Source of the DNA: an uncultured Acetatifactor sp.
GTDB taxonomy: Bacteria; Bacillota; Clostridia; Lachnospirales; Lachnospiraceae
Assembly: GCA_947631615.1 (NCBI GenBank)
Contig: CANRLX010000004.1
Location: 23,658 to 87,657, forward strand
Direction of reading: 5' to 3'
Length of the DNA stretch: 64,000 bases
Below the pieces are notes generated by a model. It made no database searches, had not been told where the DNA came from, and worked only from the letters and a program-made list of their open reading frames with translations. The translations under genes were made by a program, and so were the position numbers. Shown here piece by piece: positions 43,801-54,794 of the stretch (position 1 is its first letter; each line of letters begins with the position of its first letter).

Positions 43801-43971
43801 ATGGCATATGTAATTGGTGATGCTTGTGTAGCTTGCGGCGCATGTGAGGCAGCCTGCCCTGTCGGAGCAATCAGCATGGGCGACGGCAAGTTTGAGATCG
43901 ATCCCGACAAGTGCATTAGCTGCGGCTCCTGCGCAGGCGGCTGTCCTGTTGGCGCGATCTCCGAGGGTTAA
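43801..43971 (+). CDS. 2[4Fe-4S] ferredoxin
   Basis: CVACGACEAACPVGAI...CISCGSCAGGCPVGAI. Confidence 0.95.
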   Translation: MAYVIGDACVACGACEAACPVGAISMGDGKFEIDPDKCISCGSCAGGCPVGAISEG

Positions 43972-43994
43972 ATTTCGAGAGCTCAAATGAGGTA

Positions 43995-44030
43995 TGAAAG
44001 GCATTTCAGAAAATGAAATGCCTTTTTTTC
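43995..44030. terminator. Bidirectional intrinsic terminator
   Basis: aaaggcatttcagaaaatgaaatgccttttttt between convergent genes. Confidence 0.85.
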
Positions 44031-44713
44031 TTGCGGGTGTTCAGCTCAATGGTTTTGTCCTCCTCCGCCTGCTTTTCCTTTTTGACGGCACGCTTTATTT
44101 TTCGGGATGCGCTTTTGGAGCGCAAAAGCTCGTCCATTTTCTTATAGTACTCCTCGCTTCTTTGCTCCTGCTTGCGTTCCCGCTCCTCCTCCCGTTCCTC
44201 CTGGGCCCGAAACTGGTAATCCAGCTCCTTCACCACGCTCTCACGGATCTCACGGCACAGATCCGTGTTGTTTTCCTGCAGAGTCTCCCTTATCAGCTGC
44301 TGCAAAAGCCACTGCAGCCGCTTGGACTTCTCCTCTCTCTCTGCCGGAACCACCTCGGCGTCCGCCGGCCGGCTCGCCACGATATTGATGGCCATAACGC
44401 TGTCGTCCGCTGCGCTCCCCCGCACGTCCGCCTTTTTTGACACTGTCTGTTCTCTCATCCCGTCCTCTCCCTCCTGCGGCAGCACATCCAGTCTCCCGTC
44501 CTTTAAGATCATTTTGATTGCCTTCAACTGCAGTCCCCTCTCTTTCATACCCTTAATCTGTTTAAAGCGTTCCACGTCCTCCTCCGTATAGTAGCGGTGG
44601 CCCAGCTCGTTCCGCTTGATGGGAAGATGCAGCTCCTCCTCCCAATATCGCAGCACATGACTCTCCACCTTCACCTCCTTGGCAGCGTCGGAAATCAACA
44701 GGTACTCACTCAT
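44006..44713 (-). CDS. MerR-family transcriptional regulator
   Basis: LLISDAAKEVKVESHVLRYWEEELHLPIKRNELGHRYYTEEDVERFKQIKGMKERGLQLKAIK. Confidence 0.85.
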   Translation of the reverse strand: MSEYLLISDAAKEVKVESHVLRYWEEELHLPIKRNELGHRYYTEEDVERFKQIKGMKERGLQLKAIKMILKDGRLDVLPQEGEDGMREQTVSKKADVRGSAADDSVMAINIVASRPADAEVVPAEREEKSKRLQWLLQQLIRETLQENNTDLCREIRESVVKELDYQFRAQEEREEERERKQEQRSEEYYKKMDELLRSKSASRKIKRAVKKEKQAEEDKTIELNTRKKKRHFIF

Positions 44714-44800
44714 AATCTTTCTCCTTTCTCATAAGACATAGCGTCAAAGTGTACCGAAAAGCAGTATTGCAAAGCAGTAAGCAAAAGACAGTAAGCAAAA

Positions 44801-44840
44801 AGAGAACGCATGTGAAACTCCACACGTTCTCTTTTGTAGG
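44801..44840 (-). terminator. Intrinsic terminator downstream of dnaB
   Basis: agagaacgcatgtg-aaact-ccacacgttctct hairpin. Confidence 0.6.
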
Positions 44841-44881
44841 TATCTTCAATTTTCCTTCCGGACAGGAACCGGACCGTGCGC

Positions 44882-46231
44882 TTAATCCCGCCGATACCGC
44901 TCCAGATTTGCAAATTTGGTGTACTCCGGCAGCCAGGCCAGCTCCACCGTTCCGATAGGGCCGTTTCTCTGCTTTGCTATGATGATCTCGGAAACACCCT
45001 TTTTATCGCTGTCGTGATTGTAATACTCATCACGGTAGATAAACATCACAACGTCGGCATCCTGCTCGATGGCGCCGGACTCACGCAGATCGGACAGCAT
45101 CGGCCTGTGATCCGGCCTCTGCTCCACCGCGCGGGACAGCTGAGACAGCGCCAGAACCGGCACATTCAGCTCTCTCGCCAGGGCCTTCAGGGAACGGGAA
45201 ATATCCGATATCTCCTGCTGCCTGGAATCCACACGGCCGGAGCCGGTCATCAGCTGCAAATAGTCGATAATGACCATCGACAGCTCATTCTCCAGCTTCA
45301 GCTTCCTGCATTTGGAGCGAAGCTCCGAGACGGTAATCCCCGGCGTATCGTCGATCATCAGACGGGACTTTCCTATGACACCCGCGCTCTCGATCAGCCG
45401 CTCCCACTCCTGGTCATTCAGCTGACCGGTGCGCAGCTTCTGCGCATCCACGCTGGACTCCAGGGCAAACATACGGTTGATCAGCTGTTCCTTGCTCATC
45501 TCAAGGCTGAAGATGACCACCGATTTTTTCTGCTTAAACGCCACATGCTGGGCAATGTTGAGCACAAAAGCCGTCTTTCCCATGGAGGGTCTCGCCGCGA
45601 TCAGCACCAGATCGGAGGGCTGCATCCCCGCCGTCCGGTAATCCAGATCCGTAAAACCGGTGGCGATACCCGTCACATTCCCCTTGTTGCGGGATGCCGC
45701 TTCGATCCGGTCCATAGCGTTCATGACCACCTGGCGGATCGGGGTAAAATCGTTGGTGTTGCGCTTCTGCACAAGCTGAAAAACCCGTTTCTCCGTATCC
45801 TCCAGAATAAATTCCAGATTCTCCTTGCCAACATAACAGGTGTTAGCAATTTCCTCATTCAGGCGGATCAGCTTGCGGAGGGTGGATTTCTCCGCCACAA
45901 TGGCAGCGTAATACTTAATGTTGGCGGAGGTGGGCACCGCGGTGATCAGATCCCTCACAAACTCCAGGCTGCTCACCTCCGGAGGGACGTCCTTCTCCCG
46001 CAGACGATCCTGCAGGGTGACCAGATCCACCGGTTTTCCTTCATTGTTGAGCTCCACCATCGTCTGAAACAGCGTACCGTACTGCCTGTTGTAAAAATCT
46101 TCCTCGGACACCAACTCGGATGCCACCACAATGGCCTCCCTGTCCATGATCATGGAACCGATTACCGACTGCTCCGCTTCCAGGCTGTGAGGGGGAATCC
46201 TCTTTATCACATTTTCATCCATAGCCGGCAT
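44882..46231 (-). CDS. dnaB: Replicative DNA helicase
   Basis: PPHSLEAEQSVIGSMIMD, ARPSMGKTAFVLNIAQH, VIIDYLQLM. Confidence 0.97.
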   Translation of the reverse strand: MPAMDENVIKRIPPHSLEAEQSVIGSMIMDREAIVVASELVSEEDFYNRQYGTLFQTMVELNNEGKPVDLVTLQDRLREKDVPPEVSSLEFVRDLITAVPTSANIKYYAAIVAEKSTLRKLIRLNEEIANTCYVGKENLEFILEDTEKRVFQLVQKRNTNDFTPIRQVVMNAMDRIEAASRNKGNVTGIATGFTDLDYRTAGMQPSDLVLIAARPSMGKTAFVLNIAQHVAFKQKKSVVIFSLEMSKEQLINRMFALESSVDAQKLRTGQLNDQEWERLIESAGVIGKSRLMIDDTPGITVSELRSKCRKLKLENELSMVIIDYLQLMTGSGRVDSRQQEISDISRSLKALARELNVPVLALSQLSRAVEQRPDHRPMLSDLRESGAIEQDADVVMFIYRDEYYNHDSDKKGVSEIIIAKQRNGPIGTVELAWLPEYTKFANLERYRRD

Positions 46232-46252
46232 ACGTCAATTACACCCTTCCCT

Positions 46253-46699
46253 CTATGCTTCCACAACTTTCACATGAAGCTTGCCCGTCACCTGCGGGTG
46301 AAGCTTGACCGACACCTCGTAGGAGCCGAAATTTTTCAGGCTCTCGGGAAGCTGGATCTTCTTCTTATCAATCTCCAGATTGTGCTGCTCCTGGAAGGCA
46401 GCGGCGATCTCCTTGGTAGATACGGAGCCAAATGTCCTGCCGCCCTCTCCGGCTTTGATCCTGACCGTCACCTGCTTGTCCTCCAACTCCCTGGCCATAG
46501 CTTTGGCAGCGTCCAGCTGCTCCTGGGCGATCTTGGCCTCGTTTGCCTTCTGGAGTTTTAGGTCGTTCATGTTCTTAGCGGTAGCCTCCACGCCGATCTT
46601 CTTCGGCAGGATGTAGTTTCTTGCATATCCGTCGCTCGCCTCGATGATATCGCCCTTCCTGCCAAGCTTTTTCTCGTCCTGTAACAAAATGATCTTCAT
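46253..46699 (-). CDS. rplI: 50S ribosomal protein L9
   Basis: MKIILLQDEKKLGRKGDIIEASDGYARNYILPKKIGVEAT. Confidence 0.97.
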   Translation of the reverse strand: MKIILLQDEKKLGRKGDIIEASDGYARNYILPKKIGVEATAKNMNDLKLQKANEAKIAQEQLDAAKAMARELEDKQVTVRIKAGEGGRTFGSVSTKEIAAAFQEQHNLEIDKKKIQLPESLKNFGSYEVSVKLHPQVTGKLHVKVVEA

Positions 46700-46740
46700 A
46701 CGGTTTGATCCTTCCTTCTATCAATAAAACTACAATAAAA

Positions 46741-48792
46741 TTAGATCTCATTGTTTTCCAGCATACTGTCGATCGTGTGCTTGAGCACGCCAATGGCCTC
46801 CGCAATGCCGGTTCCCTCCATCTGACATGCCGCCGTGTTCAGATGGCCGCCTCCACCCATGCGCTCCATGATGATCTGCACGTTGACCTCGTCTATGGAT
46901 CGGGCGCTGACATAAATCTTGCCCTGATAATCGGTCAGCACAAAGCTGGCCTTGATCCCGCGGATGTTCAGCAGCTCGTTTGCCGCCTGCGCGCCTATAA
47001 TGGTGGGACTTGGCAGATCGTCCGCCGTACACACGGAGATGGCAAAATACTGCCTGTAAATCTCCGCCTGGCTCACGGCATCCGCCTTGGCCTTGTACTC
47101 CAGCGCGTCCTCGCGGAACAGCTTCCTCACGCGCGTCACGTCCGCTCCGTTTCTCCGCAGAAATGCCGCCGCCTCAAAGGTCCTGACGCCTGTCTTGGTC
47201 ATAAAGTTGTTCGTGTCGATCATGATGCCGGAGTACATGCAGTCCGCTTCCTCGGGCCGTATCTTAATGTTTTCGTAGGTGTACTGCAGAATCTCCGAAA
47301 CCATCTCGCACGCGGAGGAGGCATACGGCTCCACATAGGAGAGCGTCGCATTCTCGATGGTCTCCGTCCCCTGCCTGTGGTGATCCAGGACCACCACGGA
47401 TTTGCAGAAGCGCAATAGATCCGGACATTCTGTAATGGACGGCTTGTTCACGTCCACCACCACCAGCACGGAATTGTTTCCCGCCAGCTCGATGGCCCGC
47501 TGGCTGTCAATGATCATGTCCTCCTCGTACTCGGGATTGTTCCGGAAAAGCTCCACGATCGGCTGAATACCGTTCGGGACCTCGCTCAGAACGATATTGC
47601 TCTTCCGCCCCAGGGTCTGGGCGATCCGGTAGATCCCCACCGCAGCGCCAAAGCTGTCCACATCCGGCATCCGGTGTCCCATGACCAAAACCCTGTCCTT
47701 GCCGGTAATGATCTCGCGGAGGGCATGTGCCTTGACGCGGGCCTTGACGCGGGTGTTTTTCTCCACCTGCTGGCTCTTGCCTCCGTAATAGGTGATGCTG
47801 TCGGGCGTCTTGATGACCGCCTGGTCGCCGCCGCGCCCCAATGCAAGGTCGATGGCGTTGCGGGAAAACTCATAATTCTGCGCATAGGTCAGCCCGTCCA
47901 GGCCGATGCCCATGCTGATGGTCACGGCCATCTCGTTGCCGATGTTGACCGTCTTGACCTCCTCCAGCAGGTCGAAGCGGGTCTCCTGGAGGGAGGCGAT
48001 CGCTTTCTTCCGCAGGATCACCAGGTATTTATCCTTCTCCATCTTTTTGCAGATGCCGTCCAGCGCGGAAATGTATTTGTTGACCTTCCTGTCGATCAGC
48101 GCGATCAACAGGGAGCGCCGCACCTCCTCCACACTGTCCAGCGCCTCGTCGTAGTTGTCCAGATAGATCATGCCCACCGCAAGGCTCTGGTCGTCCACCT
48201 CCTGCAAGGCAATGTGCAGAGCGGTCTCATCGAAAAGATACATCGCGATCAGGTAGCCGTCATAGCCATCCGCCTCGATCATATCGCTGTGTTCCGCCAT
48301 TTCCCGCAAAGAGATCCTGCGGAATTTCGCCACATACTCACAGCCGTCGTACTCCAGCTCGTACTGCGCTTCCTCCACGCCGGAGTCGTCGGGCAGCCTG
48401 TCCCTTGTGATCGTAGGGAAAAGCGCCGTGATGGACTTGTTGAACCCCTTGGGCTGGTCCACCGCCACCTCAAAGGCGATATTCGTCCAGATCACCTTCC
48501 CCCCGTCGTCCAGCAGGGCATAGGGGATATCCAGGTCGCGGAGAAGCTTTCGCTGGATCTGGCCGTACTCCGTGGCAAAGCTGATCAGCTCATTCATAAT
48601 GACCGGCTTATTGTAAAAGTAGCGGGTCAGCGTAACGGCAAAGTAGACCACGGTAAAACAGTTGAGCAGGATGCCGGCGCGGTAATCGATCAGATAGACC
48701 GCGGCATTCACTGCACAGAGCAAAAAGCCCAGATATATGCTGAACTGGATATAGGTCTTTATTCTTCCTTTTAATTTGATGCGATTCTTCAT
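46741..48792 (-). CDS. gdpP: DHH-family c-di-AMP phosphodiesterase (GdpP-like: TM, PAS, degenerate GGDEF, DHH/DHHA1)
   Basis: VMGHRMPDVDSFGAAVGIYRIA, VVLDHHRQGTETIENATLSYVEPYASSACEMVSEIL, GGGGHLNTAACQ. Confidence 0.93.
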   Translation of the reverse strand: MKNRIKLKGRIKTYIQFSIYLGFLLCAVNAAVYLIDYRAGILLNCFTVVYFAVTLTRYFYNKPVIMNELISFATEYGQIQRKLLRDLDIPYALLDDGGKVIWTNIAFEVAVDQPKGFNKSITALFPTITRDRLPDDSGVEEAQYELEYDGCEYVAKFRRISLREMAEHSDMIEADGYDGYLIAMYLFDETALHIALQEVDDQSLAVGMIYLDNYDEALDSVEEVRRSLLIALIDRKVNKYISALDGICKKMEKDKYLVILRKKAIASLQETRFDLLEEVKTVNIGNEMAVTISMGIGLDGLTYAQNYEFSRNAIDLALGRGGDQAVIKTPDSITYYGGKSQQVEKNTRVKARVKAHALREIITGKDRVLVMGHRMPDVDSFGAAVGIYRIAQTLGRKSNIVLSEVPNGIQPIVELFRNNPEYEEDMIIDSQRAIELAGNNSVLVVVDVNKPSITECPDLLRFCKSVVVLDHHRQGTETIENATLSYVEPYASSACEMVSEILQYTYENIKIRPEEADCMYSGIMIDTNNFMTKTGVRTFEAAAFLRRNGADVTRVRKLFREDALEYKAKADAVSQAEIYRQYFAISVCTADDLPSPTIIGAQAANELLNIRGIKASFVLTDYQGKIYVSARSIDEVNVQIIMERMGGGGHLNTAACQMEGTGIAEAIGVLKHTIDSMLENNEI

Positions 48793-48971
48793 GCAGGGCA
48801 CCTCTTCAGGCAGATGAACAGTCCTTAATGGATATTATATCAAATATTTACACACTATGCTACAATTTAATTTGTCTTTTTCTGTCGGATGCCCTGATTT
48901 TTTCCGTCTATAAGAAAAGAGCGGCAGATTTTTCGCTGCCGCTCCTGGTCATTTCCGTGCAATCCCGCTGT

Positions 48972-49235
48972 TTAATCCTGTACATAGGGCATAAGGGAAA
49001 GGTGACGCGCTCTCTTGATCGCAACCGTCAACGCTCTCTGATGCTTCGCACAGTTACCGGTGATACGGCGGGGAAGGATCTTGCCTCTCTCGGACACATA
49101 TCTCTTCAGCTTGTTGGTGTCCTTGTAATCGATCACATTATCCTTGCCGCAGAACACGCAGACTTTCTTTCTTCTGCGCATACCGCCTTTTCTTCTTGCG
49201 GGAGAATCCGGTTTCTCTGCCTTGTTAAAAGCCAT
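48972..49235 (-). CDS. rpsR: 30S ribosomal protein S18
   Basis: [61 protein letters not shown]. Confidence 0.97.
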   Translation of the reverse strand: MAFNKAEKPDSPARRKGGMRRRKKVCVFCGKDNVIDYKDTNKLKRYVSERGKILPRRITGNCAKHQRALTVAIKRARHLSLMPYVQD

Positions 49236-49262
49236 GTCAATACCTCCTATCGGAATCCAAAC

Positions 49263-49718
49263 TTAGTTAAACGGTAATTCTTCGTCAATGCCATCCGGGA
49301 TGTTCATAAAGCCGTCGCCTGCGCCGGCAGGTGCGGGTGCGCTGCTGCTGCCGCCGTTATAACCGCCATTGTAGCTGTTATCTCCGCCGCCGGAGGCATT
49401 TTTGCTCTCCGCAAACTCGATCTCGTCCACCATCACGCGCACACTGTAGACCATCTGGCCTTCCTTGTTGGTGTAGTTGTCATTCTGGACTCTGCCGCTC
49501 AGAACGATCTTCACGCCCTTGTGCAGATACCGCTCGATAAACTCAGCCTGTCTGCCAAACGCGGTGCAGTTGAAGAAATCCGCGTCGGGCTCGCCCTCGC
49601 GCTTGAATCTTCTGTCCACCGCAATCGAAAAACGTGCGACTGCGGTCTGGCTTGCGCCCTGGGAATATCTCACCTCAGGATCCCTTGTTAAACGTCCCAT
49701 AAGAATTACTTTATTCAT
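49263..49718 (-). CDS. ssb: Single-stranded DNA-binding protein
   Basis: MNKVILMGRLTRDPEVRYSQGASQTAVARFSIAVDR; acidic tail IDEELPFN. Confidence 0.97.
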   Translation of the reverse strand: MNKVILMGRLTRDPEVRYSQGASQTAVARFSIAVDRRFKREGEPDADFFNCTAFGRQAEFIERYLHKGVKIVLSGRVQNDNYTNKEGQMVYSVRVMVDEIEFAESKNASGGGDNSYNGGYNGGSSSAPAPAGAGDGFMNIPDGIDEELPFN

Positions 49719-49737
49719 AGTTCCTTCTCGCTTTCTT

Positions 49738-50028
49738 TTATGCCTCGTCCTGTCTAACGCATAAGTATCTGATCACATTGTCCATAATGCGGATACGGCT
49801 CTCGATCTCAGCGGGAGCAGTGCTCTCAGCCTCAAAACGGATAAAGTAGTAGAAAGCTTCCTTCATTTTCTGGATCTCGTAGGCAAGCTTCTTCTTGCCC
49901 CAGTCGTCCACTTCCGTGATGGTTCCACCGAATCTTTCGACAAGAGCCTTGCACTTGTCAACGACAGCCGCTCTCTCTTCATCTTCGATCTTAGCGCTGA
50001 CAACAACGGCTAACTCATACTTGTTCAT
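49738..50028 (-). CDS. rpsF: 30S ribosomal protein S6
   Basis: MNKYELAVVVSAKIEDEERAAVVDKCKALVERFGGTITEVDDWGKKKLAYEIQKMKEAFYYFIRFEA. Confidence 0.97.
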   Translation of the reverse strand: MNKYELAVVVSAKIEDEERAAVVDKCKALVERFGGTITEVDDWGKKKLAYEIQKMKEAFYYFIRFEAESTAPAEIESRIRIMDNVIRYLCVRQDEA

Positions 50029-50354
50029 GCTTTGTTACCTCCTTTTGGTCTCTGGCCCACATTCTCTGTGAGCAAGGAATTTGATATATCACAAATTGAA
50101 ATGATACCATATCTCAGTCATAAAATCAACAGCTTAATCATATTTTTTAGAAGGAATTTCCACTTCGTTTCCGCCTCCGCCGTAGTACAATAAAGTAGTA
50201 AAATAAAACAGGGAGTATTTTGAGACATTCGAGAATTTTTTACTATAAGTTGCACGATCTTCTCTTTTTACCCTTGTTAATTTTAACAAAATATGGTAGT
50301 ATATAGAAAATAAAAATATACATTATACACTAAATCAAAAAAAGGAGAAACGAT

Positions 50355-51563
50355 ATGGCAAAAGAGATGATCGCAATGATTTTAGCCGGTGGACAGGGCT
50401 CCAGATTGTACGCCCTGACACAAAACCTGGCTAAACCCGCAGTTCCTTTTGGCGGGAAGTATCGTATTATTGATTTCCCCCTTTCAAACTGCGTAAATTC
50501 CGGCATCGATACCGTCGGCATCCTGACGCAGTATCAGCCGCTTGTACTGAACGAGTATATTGGAAACGGACAGCCCTGGGATCTTGACCGCCTGTACGGC
50601 GGCGTACATGTGCTGCCCCCCTATCAGCAGGCCACCGGCTCCGACTGGTATAAGGGCACGGCAAATGCAATTTACCAGAATCTTTCCTTTATCAACCGCT
50701 ACGATCCGCAGTATGTCATCATCCTGTCCGGCGACCAGATCTGCAAGCAGGACTACAACGATTTCCTGCAGTTCCACAAGGAAAAGGGCGCTGAGTTTAG
50801 TGTTGCCGTTATGGAGGTGCCCTGGGAGGAGGCTTCCCGCTTCGGCCTGATGGTAGCCGACGAAAACGACCGGATCACGGAGTTCCAGGAGAAGCCCAAG
50901 GAGCCCAAGTCCAATCTCGCCTCCATGGGCATCTACATCTTTAACCGCGATGTGCTGGAGAAGTATCTGCGTGAGGACGAGGCCAATCCCAATTCCTCCA
51001 ACGACTTCGGAAACGATATCATCCCCAGCCTGCTCCGCGACAACCGCAAGATGTACGCCTATCACTTCAATGGCTACTGGAAGGATGTGGGAACGATCCC
51101 CTCTCTCTGGGAAGCCAATATGGAGATCATGGATCCGGAAAACAGCGGTATCAATCTGTTCGATGAAGACTGGAAAATCTACAGCCGCAACAGCGGTCTG
51201 ACAGGACATAAGATCGGTTCCAACGCCGTGGTTGAAAATGCAATGATCACCGACGGCTGCCGTATCGAAGGCACGGTAAAACATTCTATCCTCTTTGCCG
51301 GAGTACAGGTGGAGGAGGGCGCAGTGGTGGAGGATGCCGTCGTCATGGGCAACTCCGTGATCAAGGCGGGCGCTAAGGTCAGCCACTGTATCGTCGCAGA
51401 AAATGCCAGCATTGGTCAGAATGCCGTCGTGGGCGCAATGCCCGGAAACGGCGAGGAGGGCGTTGCCACCATCGGCCCCGGCGTACAGGTCGGCGACCGC
51501 GCTCAGATCGGCCCTAAGGCTATGGTAAATAACAACGTAAAGGATGGTGAATCGCAATGGTAA
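50355..51563 (+). CDS. glgC: Glucose-1-phosphate adenylyltransferase (copy 2)
   Basis: [43 protein letters not shown]. Confidence 0.95.
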   Translation: MAKEMIAMILAGGQGSRLYALTQNLAKPAVPFGGKYRIIDFPLSNCVNSGIDTVGILTQYQPLVLNEYIGNGQPWDLDRLYGGVHVLPPYQQATGSDWYKGTANAIYQNLSFINRYDPQYVIILSGDQICKQDYNDFLQFHKEKGAEFSVAVMEVPWEEASRFGLMVADENDRITEFQEKPKEPKSNLASMGIYIFNRDVLEKYLREDEANPNSSNDFGNDIIPSLLRDNRKMYAYHFNGYWKDVGTIPSLWEANMEIMDPENSGINLFDEDWKIYSRNSGLTGHKIGSNAVVENAMITDGCRIEGTVKHSILFAGVQVEEGAVVEDAVVMGNSVIKAGAKVSHCIVAENASIGQNAVVGAMPGNGEEGVATIGPGVQVGDRAQIGPKAMVNNNVKDGESQW

Positions 51564-52702
51564 ATTCTACGCAGCAAGCATTAGCTATTATCTTCCCCAA
51601 CAGCTATGACAACGAGGTGCCCTCTCTGGTCAACGAACGCCTGATGGCATCCATCCCTTTCGCAAGCCGTTACCGCCTGATCGATTTTTTGCTCTCCAGT
51701 CTGGTTGACTGCGGAGTCGACAATATTTCCGTGATCGTCCGCAAAAATTACCACTCCCTGATCCGTCACCTGGGCAACGGCCGCACATGGGACCTGGCGC
51801 GCAAGAACGGCGGCCTGAATATCGTTCCTCCCTTTGCGGAGAAGACAGTCAAGGTCTATAACGGGCGCGTGGAGGCGCTTGCCAGTATCTTGGAATTTTT
51901 GAAGGTACAGAAAGAAAAGTACGTGATCATCTCTGACACTAACATTGTGGCAAGCTTTGACTTTAACGCATTGATCGACGCCCATATCGAAAGCGGCGCC
52001 GATGTGACGATCGCTTATAAGGAGGAGCCCATCCCTTACGGCTTTATGAACCTTCAGCCCACCGCGACCACAGATCTTTATTATACCCTGACTTTGGACA
52101 ACGGTCGGGTGACAGAGCTCCAGACCAACCCCAAGGACTTCGGTCCCCAGAATCTCTCCATGAACATCTATCTGATCGAGAGAGAGCTGTTGATCAAGGA
52201 GATCACCAAGGCCTACACCAGTGGTTATGTTTATTTTGAGCGCGACATCCTGTCTCCTCAGCTGAACACGCTGAATGTCCAGGGCTACAAGTACGAGGGC
52301 TACACCTCCCGAATCACCGACATGGTAAGCTATTTCACAGAGAATATGAGACTTCTGGACAACGACAACCTGGACGCTCTCTTCGGGCGCGCTCCTATCT
52401 ACACCAAGGTTCGTGACGACAACCCTACCCGTTATATCGGCAAGGCCAAGGTCAAGAATGCTATGGTGGCTGACGGCTGCGTGATCGAAGGCGAGGTGGA
52501 AAACTGCATCCTCTTCCGCGGCGTCAAGATCGGAAAGGGCGCCGTGGTTCGCAACAGCATTATCATGGAAGATACCACCATCATGGGAAATGCGGATGTG
52601 GATTATGTCATCACAGACAAGGAAGTCACCATCAGCTCCGGCAAGGAGTTAAAGGGCAACGCCTCCTTCCCTGTGTTCGTACCGGCATACAAGTCCATTT
52701 AA
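51557..52702 (+). CDS. glgD: Glucose-1-phosphate adenylyltransferase-like subunit GlgD (copy 2)
   Basis: GlgD-like, N-terminal nucleotide-binding motif lost ([14 protein letters not shown]); overlaps glgC by 7 bp. Confidence 0.9.
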   Translation: MVNSTQQALAIIFPNSYDNEVPSLVNERLMASIPFASRYRLIDFLLSSLVDCGVDNISVIVRKNYHSLIRHLGNGRTWDLARKNGGLNIVPPFAEKTVKVYNGRVEALASILEFLKVQKEKYVIISDTNIVASFDFNALIDAHIESGADVTIAYKEEPIPYGFMNLQPTATTDLYYTLTLDNGRVTELQTNPKDFGPQNLSMNIYLIERELLIKEITKAYTSGYVYFERDILSPQLNTLNVQGYKYEGYTSRITDMVSYFTENMRLLDNDNLDALFGRAPIYTKVRDDNPTRYIGKAKVKNAMVADGCVIEGEVENCILFRGVKIGKGAVVRNSIIMEDTTIMGNADVDYVITDKEVTISSGKELKGNASFPVFVPAYKSI

Positions 52703-52717
52703 AAGAATCGACAAAGA

Positions 52718-52746
52718 AGGCGGTCGCAATGACCGCCTTTTTCTTG
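52718..52746 (+). terminator. glgCD copy-2 intrinsic terminator
   Basis: aaggcggtcgcaatgaccgcctttttct. Confidence 0.85.
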
Positions 52747-52778
52747 TCCAAATCCATATCTGCCCGTGTCCCCGCGCC

Positions 52779-52964
52779 TCACTCCTCCGGCACGCGAATT
52801 TCCTTCACACTCTTCTCCAGCAGCCTGCGGGCGATCATGATCTGATGTCCGCAGCCCTTACATTTCAGCCGGAAATCGGCTCCCTCACGCAGTACCTCCC
52901 ACTCTCTGCTGCCACAGGGATGCTGCTTTTTTAATTTTAAAATATCCCCTACATGAATCTCCAT
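52779..52964 (-). CDS. DUF951 family protein
   Basis: VGDILKLKKQHPCGSREWEVLREGADFRLKCKGCGHQIMIARRLLEKSVKEI. Confidence 0.92.
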   Translation of the reverse strand: MEIHVGDILKLKKQHPCGSREWEVLREGADFRLKCKGCGHQIMIARRLLEKSVKEIRVPEE

Positions 52965-52982
52965 CGTATTCCTCTTTTCCTC

Positions 52983-53816
52983 TCACATATTTCCCACTGC
53001 CGCATCCTTGATCACGCCCAAAAATTCCCGCAAAAGATTGTTGGGGAGCATGGGCAGAAAGGAGCCGGCCGCCAATCCCTCAAGATGGGCATATCCTTGC
53101 TTTCGGGCGATGCCGCAGGCGCGAAAAACGTGAAAATCATTGGTCACCAGGACCACCCTGTCATTCTCCCGATCCAACAGCGCGCCGCTGTTGATCAGGT
53201 TCGTATAGGTATTTGTGGAGGCATCCTCCGTTAAAATGCGCTCCTTTGGTATTCCCGCACTCACCAGGTAGCCTTCCATGCCCTCCGCTTCACTGATCGG
53301 CTCATTGCTGCCCCGGCCTCCCGACACGATCACGATGGTGTCGGGGTTCTCCCTTAGATACGCCAGCGCCGCATCCAGCCTTTTCTGCAGGATATAGCTC
53401 GGCCCGTCGGCCTTCCACTGGGCGCCCAGAATAATGCAATAGTCCGCCCCTTCCGCGGGATACGCGTCAAACTCCCTCAGTATCATAGCCTCCACCACTG
53501 CAAAGGCCGCCAGGCCAACGATCCACAGTACAAGCACGGTTTTTTTGACCCATCGGGGGATCCTGGCCATCCGCTCCCCGCTTGCAGACAAAAACGAGAG
53601 CAGGCCACAGACTGCGGCGATCGCTCCCCAGATCAGGAAAAAGAACGTCCCAAACCCCAAAAAAAGACCGATCACAAGGCAGTACAAAAGGCATAAAAGC
53701 CCCACAACACCCCATATAACCGCTCCGATCGGCCGCCTTTTGACCAGGCCGCGGCGGTCCAGTTGAATTATTTTTTTACTTTTCCCCGCCGGTATCAACT
53801 GTTCTTTTTTACGCAT
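52983..53816 (-). CDS. YdcF/SanA family (DUF218) membrane protein
   Basis: YCIILGAQWKADGPSYILQKRLDAALAYLRENPDTIVIVSGGRGSNEPISEAEGMEGYLVSAGIP. Confidence 0.9.
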   Translation of the reverse strand: MRKKEQLIPAGKSKKIIQLDRRGLVKRRPIGAVIWGVVGLLCLLYCLVIGLFLGFGTFFFLIWGAIAAVCGLLSFLSASGERMARIPRWVKKTVLVLWIVGLAAFAVVEAMILREFDAYPAEGADYCIILGAQWKADGPSYILQKRLDAALAYLRENPDTIVIVSGGRGSNEPISEAEGMEGYLVSAGIPKERILTEDASTNTYTNLINSGALLDRENDRVVLVTNDFHVFRACGIARKQGYAHLEGLAAGSFLPMLPNNLLREFLGVIKDAAVGNM

Positions 53817-54023
53817 TCCGCTTCTTCTCTCATCGTGACAACCATTGACTGTATTCTTATTTTGCCACATTCCGGTTTCGTCCGTCAATAGCGTAAGGCC
53901 CTTGTTTTCTTAAGTTTTTCTTATCTTTTTTCTCACGGTTTTTTACAGCTTTTTCTTTTGCCAATCTTCGGTTTATGATATACTGGAAAAAAGACCTGTC
54001 AACAAAAAACGGAGGTATCCCCT

Positions 54024-54755
54024 ATGGAAGTGAAAGAAGCGATCACGGAGTTAAACCAAATCATCCATACCTATGACAATATTGTCTTTTTTGGGGGCGC
54101 CGGCGTCTCCACGGAAAGCGGCATACCGGATTTCCGCAGTGTGGACGGCCTCTACCACCAACAGTATGATTATCCTCCCGAAACCATTTTGAGCCACAGC
54201 TTTTACCGTTCCAAACCGGAGGAATTTTACCGCTTCTACCGCAACAAAATGCTGTTTCCGGACGCCAAGCCCAACGCGGCCCACCGGAAGCTGGCGGAGC
54301 TGGAAAAAGCCGGCAAGCTGCGCGCGGTCATCACGCAAAACATCGACGGTCTGCACCAGGCGGCCGGAAGCCAGGTGGTGTTGGAGCTGCACGGCTCCGT
54401 GCTGCGCAATTACTGCGAAAGATGCGGCCATTTTCACGATATCCGCTACATCCTGGACAGCAGCGGCGTTCCCAAGTGCGAGGAGTGCGGCGGCCCCGTA
54501 AAGCCCGATGTGGTTCTCTATGAAGAGGGACTGGATCAAAAGACCCTGAACGCCGCCGTAAATTATATCCGCAACGCCCAGGTGCTGATCATCGGCGGAA
54601 CCTCCCTCGCTGTCTATCCGGCCGCAGGACTGATAGACTATTTCCAGGGAGACAAGGTCGTGGTGATCAATAAGTCTGCGACACCGAGGGACCGCTATGC
54701 CGACCTACTGATACAGGCTCCTATCGGGGAGGTTTTCTCTTCCATAGAGCTGTGA
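54024..54755 (+). CDS. NAD-dependent protein deacylase, Sir2 family
   Basis: [39 protein letters not shown]...[21 protein letters not shown]. Confidence 0.95.
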   Translation: MEVKEAITELNQIIHTYDNIVFFGGAGVSTESGIPDFRSVDGLYHQQYDYPPETILSHSFYRSKPEEFYRFYRNKMLFPDAKPNAAHRKLAELEKAGKLRAVITQNIDGLHQAAGSQVVLELHGSVLRNYCERCGHFHDIRYILDSSGVPKCEECGGPVKPDVVLYEEGLDQKTLNAAVNYIRNAQVLIIGGTSLAVYPAAGLIDYFQGDKVVVINKSATPRDRYADLLIQAPIGEVFSSIEL

Positions 54756-54794
54756 CAAAGAGGCTGTCAAATACTATTTTACGGAGGGATCGCT

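Noticed and set aside
49738-50100. Ribosomal S6:S18 leader RNA motif upstream of rpsF
   Set aside because: Expected from biology, but I could not identify the conserved hairpin with confidence by eye.
50484-51557. 357-aa minus-strand ORF opposite glgC copy 2
   Set aside because: Shadow ORF; glgC is clear on the plus strand.
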